A DNA stretch of 64,000 nucleotides from Kineosporia aurantiaca JCM 3230 (lineage in GTDB: Bacteria > Actinomycetota > Actinomycetes > Actinomycetales > Kineosporiaceae), in NCBI GenBank assembly GCA_000719025.1, contig JODP01000006.1:868001-932000 (forward strand). The letters are read 5' to 3'. Under the pieces are notes generated by a model. That model worked only from the letters and a program-made list of their open reading frames with translations. It ran no database searches and was not told the DNA's origin. A program made the position numbers and the translations under genes. Below are positions 35,562 through 42,517 of the stretch, one piece after another. Every line of letters begins with the position of its first letter. Within the stretch, counting starts at the first letter, position 1.

Positions 35562-36799
35562 CCAGTACGCTGGCTGACCAGGTGACTCCCATCGCCGAGG
35601 CCCTGCTCGGACCGGACCTCCCCATCCGGATCGAATTCTGGGACGGCTCCGCCACCGGGCCCCAGGGCGTCCCTCATTTGATCGTTCGTTCGCCGCGGGC
35701 GCTGCGCCGACTGTTCTGGCATCCGGGCGAGCTCGGCCTGGCCCAGGCCTACGTGACCGGTGAGATCGACGTCGAGGGAGATCTGGCCGACGGTCTTCGC
35801 CGGGTCTGGAAGCGGGCCCGCGAGCGGGATTCCGCCCGGCCCGGAGTCGCTGACCTGCTGGCCCTGGCCTCGCGGTCTTTTGGGAAACCGTTGCCACCGC
35901 CCGATTCCCAAGCTCGCCTGCGAGGTCGGCTGCACACCTTCGGGCGCGACCGGGAGGCGATCGCGCACCACTACGACCTCTCGAACGAGTTCTACGGCCT
36001 GGTGCTCGACCCCCGGATGGCCTACTCCTGTGCCTATTTCGCGGATCCGGAACAGTCGCTGGAGCAGGCCCAGGTGGCCAAGCTCGACCTGGTCTGCCGC
36101 AAGCTGGGCCTGCGTCCTGGGGACCGTCTGCTCGACGTCGGCTGCGGGTGGGGATCGCTGAGCATTCACGCGGCTCAGGTCTACGGCGCCCGGGTCTCCG
36201 GGATCACCCTGTCGGCCCAGCAGGCGGCGTTCGTCCGCGACCGGGTGCGCTCGCTGGGGCTGACGGATCTGGTGACCGTGCACCTGATGGACTACCGCGA
36301 GCTGGAAGGTGAACCGTACGACGCGGTTGCCTCGCTGGAGATGGGTGAGCACGTCGGGCAGGCCAATTACCTGACCTACGGCGAAACCCTGTGCCGCATG
36401 GTGGTTCCGGGTGGGCGCGTCCTGGTCCAGCAAATGTCCCGAGGCGCTGAGCATCCGGGTGGTGGGGCGTTCATCGAGGCCTACATCGCGCCGGACATGC
36501 ACATGCGCCCGGTTGGCGAAACGGTCGCTCTGCTGGAGAAGGCCGGCCTTGAGGTGCGCGACGTGCATGCCCTGCGCGAGCACTACGTCTGGACGGTCAA
36601 GGCCTGGTACGAGACCTTCGAGAAGCGCTGGGACGAGGTGGTCGCGCTGGTCGGCGAGGAGATGGCCCGGGTCTGGCGGCTGTACCTGGTCGGCGGGGGC
36701 CTGGCCTTCGAGGAGGGACGGATGGGCGTCGACCAGATCCTCGCCGTCCGCCCGACCCCCGGCGCCATGAGTTCCATGCCCCCGATCCGAGACTTCTAG
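35558..36799 (+). CDS. Cyclopropane-fatty-acyl-phospholipid synthase family methyltransferase, copy 2
   Basis: A 413-residue paralogue of the upstream enzyme. It has AIAHHYDLSNEFYGLVLDP, motif I LLDVGCGWGSLSIHAA, ITLSAQQAAF, YDAVASLEMGEHVG and a C-terminal MGVDQILAVRP. The acceptor-domain sequences of the two copies differ clearly, so they probably act on different positions or substrates rather than being a recent duplication. ATG at 35558 overlaps the previous stop (ATGA). Two such enzymes in one coupled operon is unusual compared with the single copy in the mycobacterial counterpart. Confidence 0.85.
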   Translation: MTSTLADQVTPIAEALLGPDLPIRIEFWDGSATGPQGVPHLIVRSPRALRRLFWHPGELGLAQAYVTGEIDVEGDLADGLRRVWKRARERDSARPGVADLLALASRSFGKPLPPPDSQARLRGRLHTFGRDREAIAHHYDLSNEFYGLVLDPRMAYSCAYFADPEQSLEQAQVAKLDLVCRKLGLRPGDRLLDVGCGWGSLSIHAAQVYGARVSGITLSAQQAAFVRDRVRSLGLTDLVTVHLMDYRELEGEPYDAVASLEMGEHVGQANYLTYGETLCRMVVPGGRVLVQQMSRGAEHPGGGAFIEAYIAPDMHMRPVGETVALLEKAGLEVRDVHALREHYVWTVKAWYETFEKRWDEVVALVGEEMARVWRLYLVGGGLAFEEGRMGVDQILAVRPTPGAMSSMPPIRDF

Positions 36800-36808
36800 G
36801 GCGGTGGC

Positions 36809-37600
36809 GTGGTGCTGAGCGACCTGTGGCCGGTGCTGCTCACCGGTCTCGGCGCGGCCGTGGCCCTGCAGATGGTCACCTTCCTGTATGCCCTTCGCGT
36901 GGGCCGGTTCTCGGTCGTCGACGTGGCCTGGGGACTGGGCTTCGCGCTGATCGCAGTGGCGGGCTGGCTGGTCTCTCTCGGTTCGCCTGCGGATTCTTTA
37001 CGGCGCGCTCTGATCGTTGTCCTGACTGTGGTCTGGGGCTGTCGGCTGGCTTGGCACATCGGCCGGCGGCAGCGCGGCGAGACGCAGGACGATCCCCGTT
37101 ACGTGGAAATGATGTCCAACTCTTCGGGCGCCTGGGCCGCGTTACGGAAGGTCTTTCTGCTCCAGGCCGTCGTCGGATGGTTCGTGGCATTCCCCGTCCA
37201 ATTCGCAATGGTGGACGCCGGTGGTCCCGGGCCGCTGTTGTTCGTCGGCGTGGTGGTATGGGGCGTCGGTTTCTTCTTCGAGGCGGTGGGGGATCGGCAA
37301 TTGCAGAACTTCCGCGCCGATCCCGGCAATAAGGGCCAGGTGATGGATCGTGGCCTTTGGCGGTACACCCGGCACCCCAATTACTTTGGCGATGCTTGTG
37401 TTTGGTGGGGACTTTTCCTGATCGCGGCGGACGCCGGCTGGTCCTGGCTCACGGTGCTCTCGCCGATTTTGATGACCTGGTTCTTGGCGGCGAAGACCGG
37501 GAAGCCACTGATGGAACGTTCGCTGGCCAAGAGCCGCCCTGGTTATGCCGAGTATGCGGAGCGGACCAGCGGGTTCATTCCTCGGCCGCCCCGGCGGTAG
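36809..37600 (+). CDS. DUF1295 integral membrane protein (steroid 5-alpha-reductase-like)
   Basis: A 263-residue membrane protein with about six hydrophobic helices and the C-terminal DUF1295 signature (NFRADPGNKGQVMDRGLW, TRHPNYFGDACVWWG, then PGYAEYAERTSGF). The RHPNYFG segment is shared with isoprenylcysteine methyltransferases and steroid reductases that bind SAM or NADPH at the membrane. A reductase acting on a methylated or unsaturated acyl lipid would fit the operon. It begins 9 bases after the second methyltransferase at GTG 36809 (GTG 36812 is equally possible). Confidence 0.82.
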   Translation: MVLSDLWPVLLTGLGAAVALQMVTFLYALRVGRFSVVDVAWGLGFALIAVAGWLVSLGSPADSLRRALIVVLTVVWGCRLAWHIGRRQRGETQDDPRYVEMMSNSSGAWAALRKVFLLQAVVGWFVAFPVQFAMVDAGGPGPLLFVGVVVWGVGFFFEAVGDRQLQNFRADPGNKGQVMDRGLWRYTRHPNYFGDACVWWGLFLIAADAGWSWLTVLSPILMTWFLAAKTGKPLMERSLAKSRPGYAEYAERTSGFIPRPPRR

Positions 37601-37621
37601 TGGCGGCGCCTTTGCCGCACT

Positions 37622-38014
37622 CCCTCAGAGTTTGGCGTGAGCCACGCCCCGCCCATCCTGGGAGAACACGCTCCGGTGGGCGTTTGGTTGTGCTGATGGG
37701 CTCACCAATTTTCTCCGCCGCGCTCTCAGAGTTGGCGTGGGACCGCCCCCTGGGAGAACACGTTTCGGTGGGCGTTTGGTTGTGCTGATGGACTTGCCAA
37801 TTTCCGGCTGCGCTCCCTCCGAGTTTGGCGTGGGGCCACGCCCGCCCACCCTGGGAGAACACGCTTCGCTGGGCGTTTGGTTGTGTCGATGGGCTGGCCA
37901 ATTTCTCCGCCGCGTTCCCTCAGAATTTGGCGTCCGGCCACCCCACCCACCCCGGGGACACCCCTGGCCGCGCCTTTGGTTGAGCCTGGCCGGCCGGAAA
38001 TTCCTCGCAACGCT
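37622..38014. repeat. Tandem repeat array of about 100-bp units (four copies, last degenerate)
   Basis: Copies start at about 37622, 37723, 37815 and 37917. The conserved core is CTGGGAGAACACG, a few variable bases, then TGGGCGTTTGGTTGTG and a CCAATTT box. Unit lengths are about 102, 92, 102 and 98 bp; the fourth copy is strongly diverged. It fills most of the 493-base gap between the DUF1295 and DUF2786 genes. No convincing coding frame runs through it. Confidence 0.9.
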
Positions 38015-38093
38015 GACCTGTGGGAAGGGCGGTCTGTGCACAGGCGTTCCGGCTGCGTTGGGGGAGGTGACCGGCCCGCCTAGGGTGTCGGTC

Positions 38094-39596
38094 ATGGGTA
38101 GCAGAGATCGCCGCAGGGACTCCGCCTCGGGTTTCCGAGGGCTCTCCGGATTCGCCGCGGCCGACGCGCCGGCCGAGCGTCTGCTGGAGATTCTCGTCCA
38201 GTCGGCGATGGTCGCGGTCAGTACCGGTGACCGGGCCGGGGCGGCGTCCGTCGCCGAGGCCCTGGTCGACCGGCCGGACCTGAACGGCTGGCGCGCGTTC
38301 GTGGGCCGCGAGCTGGTGGTGCGTCTTCCTTTCGCGATCGCCCAGGTGTGGACGCGGGGCTGGGAACCGGCCGATGTGGTGCGGTACGCCGGGCGCAAGC
38401 TGGGTCCGGGCCGGGGCACGTTGGCAGCGGAGGCGGTCACTGAGCAGTTGGCCGGGTACGCCGCGGTGACGGTCGATCCGCGGTGGCAGGCCCAGCTGGG
38501 CGAGTTCGACGTGGTGCGGTGGTGGCCTTCGGGTTCGTCCGTGGCCCAGGCGCGGCTGGAACGAGATGGATGGGTGGTCGCGGCTCCGGAACTGCTCGAG
38601 CTGGTCGCGTTCCTGTTGGTCCTGCCCGGGCTGGAGCGGATTGGGCCTCCGCCGGGGGAGTACCGGCCAGCGCCTGGCCAGACGGCCCCAGAACGTCAGA
38701 GTGGTCAGGCTGGTCAAGCGGGCCAGGCCGGTCAAGCGGGCCAGGCCGGTCAAGCGGGACAGGCAGGCCAGGCGGGTCAAGCAGGGCAGGCCGGGGAGGC
38801 GGGCCAGGCGGGACAGGCAGGACAGGCGGGCCAGGCGGGGCAGACCGGGCAGGCGGGCCGGTTGGGTGCGGCGGGGCGGCCGGTGGATGAGCGGGTGCTG
38901 AGCCGGATCCGGGCGCTGCTGGCCAAGGCCGAGGCCACCACGTCGGAGGCGGAGGCCGAGGCGTTCACCGCGGGAGCGCAGGAGCGGATGGCCCGGCACA
39001 GCATCGACATGGCCATGGTGCAGGCGGCCAACGGCGATGCCCGTGGCCCCCGGGGCGAGCGGCCAGCCACCCGGCGGATCTGGATCGACCCACCATACGA
39101 GCAGTCGAAAACCGTTCTGCTGAATGCGGTCGCAGCGGCGAACCGGTGCCGCTCGGTCTGGACCAAGAACATCGGCTTCTGCACGGTGATCGGGTTCGAG
39201 GCCGACCTGGACGCGGTCGAAGCGCTGTTCACCTCCCTCCTGGTGCAGGCCACCATGGCCATGACCCGGGCCGGGCGGATTGAGGAGGCCGGCGGCCGGG
39301 CCCGGAGCAAGACGTTCCGGCAGTCCTTCCTGGCGGCCTACGCGTTCCGGATCGGTGAGCGTCTGGCCGAGGTCACCGAGGAGCAGACCGAGGCGGCGCG
39401 GGCCGAGATGGGCGATGACCGGCTGCTGCCGGTGCTGGCCAGCCGCGCGCAGGACGTGGAAGACCGCTTCGCCGAGCTGTTCCCGAGCGTGACCAGGGGG
39501 CGCAGCATCCGGGTGGGCGACCGGATGGGGTGGGCCAGCGGACGGGGGGCGGCCGACCAGGCCACCTTCTCCACGTCCACCGCGGTGCGGCCGTAA
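38094..39596 (+). CDS. DUF2786 domain protein with a collagen-like GQA repeat insert
   Basis: A 500-residue protein. An N-terminal helical region (about 20-190) is followed by a low-complexity (Gly-Gln-Ala)n run at about 203-255, then the DUF2786 motif (VLSRIRALLAKAEATTSEAEAEAFT, AQERMARHSID) and a C-terminal domain (about 315-500) containing TVIGFEADLDAVEALFTSLL. The family has no established function. ATG at 38094 is chosen over the upstream open frame, which runs into the repeats (GTG 38085 is also possible). Its last 11 codons, stop included, form the first copy of a 46-bp repeat array that continues downstream. Confidence 0.8.
   Translation: MGSRDRRRDSASGFRGLSGFAAADAPAERLLEILVQSAMVAVSTGDRAGAASVAEALVDRPDLNGWRAFVGRELVVRLPFAIAQVWTRGWEPADVVRYAGRKLGPGRGTLAAEAVTEQLAGYAAVTVDPRWQAQLGEFDVVRWWPSGSSVAQARLERDGWVVAAPELLELVAFLLVLPGLERIGPPPGEYRPAPGQTAPERQSGQAGQAGQAGQAGQAGQAGQAGQAGQAGQAGEAGQAGQAGQAGQAGQTGQAGRLGAAGRPVDERVLSRIRALLAKAEATTSEAEAEAFTAGAQERMARHSIDMAMVQAANGDARGPRGERPATRRIWIDPPYEQSKTVLLNAVAAANRCRSVWTKNIGFCTVIGFEADLDAVEALFTSLLVQATMAMTRAGRIEEAGGRARSKTFRQSFLAAYAFRIGERLAEVTEEQTEAARAEMGDDRLLPVLASRAQDVEDRFAELFPSVTRGRSIRVGDRMGWASGRGAADQATFSTSTAVRP
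38700..38859 (+). repeat. In-frame 9-bp tandem repeat encoding Gly-Gln-Ala
   Basis: About 17 consecutive 9-bp units encode G-(Q/E)-(A/T). The wobble bases vary (GGT/GGC/GGA/GGG, CAG/CAA, GCG/GCC/GCA/GCT) while the peptide stays almost constant. The Gly-X-Y period is collagen-like. Confidence 0.95.
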
Positions 39597-39794
39597 GCCG
39601 GTCCAGGCCACCTTCTCCTTGTCCGCGGCGGTGCGGCCTCAGGCTGGTCCAGGTCAGCTTCTCCGCGTCGACGGCGGTGCGGCCGTAAGCCGGTCCAGGT
39701 CAGCTACTTCTTGTCCGCGGCGGTGCGGCCTTAGGTCGGTCGAGGCCACCTTCTCCACGTCTACGGGGCAGTGCGGCCGCAGGCCGGTCCAGGC
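39564..39794. repeat. 46-bp tandem repeat, five copies, spanning the DUF2786 stop codon
   Basis: Copies start at 39564, 39610, 39656, 39702 and 39748, a strict 46-base period. The first copy holds the last coding residues (TFSTSTAVRP) and the stop, and the others lie downstream. Because 46 is not a multiple of three the array cannot be an in-frame extension. The remaining bases to 39979 (promoter region of the next gene) show nothing else I recognise. Confidence 0.92.
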
Positions 39795-39979
39795 GGCCGT
39801 GCTGGCGGGTGACAGTTCACGGTCGTCCGGATTCTCCGGCGGATGATCGTGGTCCGATCTCCGGCAGCGTCAGTGCTAACTGTTCCGCGGCAGACGTTCA
39901 GTCAGACGTGGCCGATGAGTTTCCCGGTGAACGGCGGTCCGATCAGGCAGGAACTCACGCATTCACCGAGGAGCGCGAC

Positions 39980-40261
39980 ATGTCTTTCCAGGCCTACATC
40001 GACGCGGTCGAGACCAAGACCGGCATGATCCCGTCCGCCCTGCTCGACGTGGCCCACGAGCGCGGTTTCGGGGAGCAGAGCAAGGCCGGGGACGTGGCGG
40101 CCTGGCTCAAGGAGGACTACGGCGTCGGCCGTGGGCATGCCATGGCCTTCTTCCATGTGCTGAAGAACGGCCCGCAGATCAGTGAGGAGCACGTCGGCAG
40201 CGCCGGTGCGCACCGTGACGAATCGACGGTGCTCCGGCTGGACGGCAAAGCCAACCGCTGA
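39980..40261 (+). CDS. Small DUF4287 domain protein
   Basis: A 93-residue protein matching the DUF4287 family: MSFQAYIDAVETKTG at the start and KAGDVAAWLKEDYGVGRGHAMAFFHVLK in the middle. ATG at 39980 is preceded by GAGGAG. It is acidic and soluble with no cofactor motif; the function is unknown. The sequence from residue 76 to the stop (ending LDGKANR) belongs to the first copy of a 144-bp repeat array that extends downstream. Confidence 0.85.
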   Translation: MSFQAYIDAVETKTGMIPSALLDVAHERGFGEQSKAGDVAAWLKEDYGVGRGHAMAFFHVLKNGPQISEEHVGSAGAHRDESTVLRLDGKANR

Positions 40262-40628
40262 CCCCCAGCGTCAAACCATCCCGAGCCGCCTGGTCGAGGC
40301 CGCGACGCGGTACGTGACGTCGATCCGGTTCTGCATGGCGGTGCGCACCTCGACGAAATAACGGCGCCCCGTTTGGACGGCAAAGCCAACCGCTGAGCCA
40401 AGCATGAAACCGTCCGAAACCGCCGAGCCAGTCTCCGACCTGATCCGCGACGGGTACGTGACGTCGATCCGGTTCTGCATGGCGGTGCGCACCTCGACGA
40501 AACAACGGCGCTCCGTCTGGACGGCAAAACCAACCGCGGAGGCCAGCGTGAAACCGTCCCAAACCACCTGGCCAGTCTCCGACCTGATCCGCGACGGGGT
40601 ACGTGACGTTGATCCAGTTCTCCACGCC
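40205..40628. repeat. 135-145-bp tandem repeat, three copies, spanning the DUF4287 stop codon
   Basis: Copies start at about 40205, 40340 and 40484 and a fourth breaks off after 40629. Each holds GGTGCGCACC, a TGGACGGCAAAGCCAACCGC block (the coding end of DUF4287 in copy 1) and TACGTGACGTCGATCCGGTT. The stop codon TGA is kept in copy 2 but is CGGA-changed in copy 3. The 465 bases between the DUF4287 stop and the ABC gene hold little besides this array. Confidence 0.92.
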
Positions 40629-40726
40629 GGTGGGTTGGTCGGCGAGGGTTTGCGGGCCTGCTTCTCCCACCGGGCCACGTCCGCGAGGTGCGGCGCCTGG
40701 TCGTGATCGCTACCCCGTCCATCCGA

Positions 40727-42517
40727 TCACCCCGTGCCCTCGTCCTGCCAGGACCGCCACAGAGCCGCGTAAGAACCCCCTTGCTGCAGCAGTTCGTCGT
40801 GGGTGCCGAGTTCGGTGATCCGGCCGCCTTCGACCACGGCCACCCGGTCGGCGTCGTGGGCGGTGTGCAGGCGGTGGGCGACCGCGACGACGGTGCGGCC
40901 GGTGAGCACGGCGGAGAGGGAACGCTCGAGGTGGCGGGCGGCGCGGGGGTCGAGGAGGGAGGTGGCCTCGTCCAGGACCAGGGTGTGGGGGTCGGACAGC
41001 ACGAGCCGGGCCAGGGCCAGCTGCTGGGCCTGGCTGGGGGTGAGGTTGTGACCGCCGGAGCCGACGACGGTGGCCAGTCCATCGGGCAGGGCCGAGGCCC
41101 AGGGGGTGGCGTCGACGGCCTCGAGCGCGGCCAGGAGCTCGGCCTCGGTTGCCTGGGGGCGGGCCAGGCGCAGGTTGTCGGCCAGCGTGCCGACGAAAAC
41201 GTGCTGCTCCTGGGTCACCAGCGCGGCCTGGCGGCGGAGTTGGGGGAGCGGTAGGTCCACGAGATCCACCCGAGCATCGGAACCTTCTGCCGAAACCGTC
41301 ACTCGCCCGGTTCGCGGAGGGTGGATGCCCGCGAGAAGTCGCCCCAGGGTGGACTTGCCGGCGCCGCTGGGCCCGACCACGGCCAACCGCTCGCCCGGGC
41401 GCAGGGTCAGCGAAACCCCGTCCAGCACATCCGAGTCGGGCTGGTCGGGGCGGTAGGAGTAGCGCACGTCGGTGGCCTCGAGCGCCCGCGGCCCGGTGGC
41501 GAGCTCGCTGTCAGAGGCGCGGGCCTCGCGGTCTTCCGGAACCTGGCCGATGCCCATGATCCGGGCCAAAGAGGCGCCGCCCACCTGAAGTTCGTCCACC
41601 CACTCGAGCACCAGGTCGAACGGGCCGGCCAGTTGCACCACGTAAAGCGTCACCGTGGTCACCGCCCCGACCTCGGCCTGACCCTGGCTGATCAGCCAAC
41701 CGCCCCAGGCCAGGACGGCCGCGGTGGGCAGGATGTAACCGGCCTCGACGAACGGGTACCAGGCCGAGCGCAGCCCGAGGGTGTAGCGCTCGGCCGCGAA
41801 GCTCCGGGTCAGATCCTCGTCCACCTGCTGCTTGCGACGGCTTCCGAGGCGGAGAGCAGCGACGGTCCGCGCCCCGTCCAGGGTTTCGCTCACCGTGCCG
41901 TCCAGTCGCGCCCAGGCCGCCATTTCGGCCAGGTAGCCGGCCCGGGCCCGGCTCAGGTACCTCAGGGTCGAGGGGATCAGCAGGATCAGGCCGGTCAGGG
42001 CGGCGAGGCCGACCAGGGGCGCGGTCAGCAGGATCGCGACGGCGGTGATGGTGACCCCGATCAGGCCGACCACGATGTTCGGCATCGCGTAGCGCACACT
42101 CTCGCTGACCGATTCGATGTCGTTCGTGGTGCGCGAGATCAGGTCCCCGCTGCCGGCCCGCTCGACCACCGACAGCGGTAGCCGGGTGACCTGGCCGAGG
42201 AAGCCCTCGCGGAGTTCGGCGAACACCCGTTCGCCCAGCACCAGGGAACTGCGATGGGCGTACCAGGTCAGCCCGGCCTGGAGCAGGACGGCCAGGGTGA
42301 GCAGGCCGACGGCCCGGTTCACCGTGCCGGAAGTGGCGGTCCGGTCGGTGAAGTCCTGAACCAGCGCGCCGAGCAGGGCCGGGCCGGCCAGGGCGGCCAC
42401 CGCGGCGGCGGCGTGCGCGACCGCGGAGAAGAAGAACGCACCGCGGTGGCGGCGCATCAGGTGCTTGGTCTCCTGCCGGACCTGGGCGCGGGTGGCCACC
42501 GGGAGAAGTGTGCTCAT
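40727..42517 (-). CDS. ABC exporter half-transporter, subunit with intact ATP-binding motifs
   Basis: A 596-residue type IV half-transporter with six transmembrane helices in the first 310 or so residues and a C-terminal ATPase domain. Walker A GPSGAGKST, Q-loop VTQEQ, Walker B TLVLDEATS and the switch His (VVAVAHRL) are all intact. The signature is degenerate: LTPSQ instead of LSGGQ. Its start overlaps the stop of the partner gene by 4 bases (ATGA), so the two very probably form a heterodimer. The exported substrate is unknown. Confidence 0.9.
   Translation of the reverse strand: MSTLLPVATRAQVRQETKHLMRRHRGAFFFSAVAHAAAAVAALAGPALLGALVQDFTDRTATSGTVNRAVGLLTLAVLLQAGLTWYAHRSSLVLGERVFAELREGFLGQVTRLPLSVVERAGSGDLISRTTNDIESVSESVRYAMPNIVVGLIGVTITAVAILLTAPLVGLAALTGLILLIPSTLRYLSRARAGYLAEMAAWARLDGTVSETLDGARTVAALRLGSRRKQQVDEDLTRSFAAERYTLGLRSAWYPFVEAGYILPTAAVLAWGGWLISQGQAEVGAVTTVTLYVVQLAGPFDLVLEWVDELQVGGASLARIMGIGQVPEDREARASDSELATGPRALEATDVRYSYRPDQPDSDVLDGVSLTLRPGERLAVVGPSGAGKSTLGRLLAGIHPPRTGRVTVSAEGSDARVDLVDLPLPQLRRQAALVTQEQHVFVGTLADNLRLARPQATEAELLAALEAVDATPWASALPDGLATVVGSGGHNLTPSQAQQLALARLVLSDPHTLVLDEATSLLDPRAARHLERSLSAVLTGRTVVAVAHRLHTAHDADRVAVVEGGRITELGTHDELLQQGGSYAALWRSWQDEGTG

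Noticed and set aside
37622..40628. Possible CRISPR array
   Set aside because: The repeats are direct and contiguous or nearly so, with no unique spacers of constant length, and no cas genes are present.
40271..40678. Minus-strand frame with a repeated 48-residue unit
   Set aside because: It exists because the 144-bp array keeps the reading frame. Codon third positions are not strongly GC-rich, there is no ribosome-binding site and no family resemblance. The array is reported as a repeat instead.
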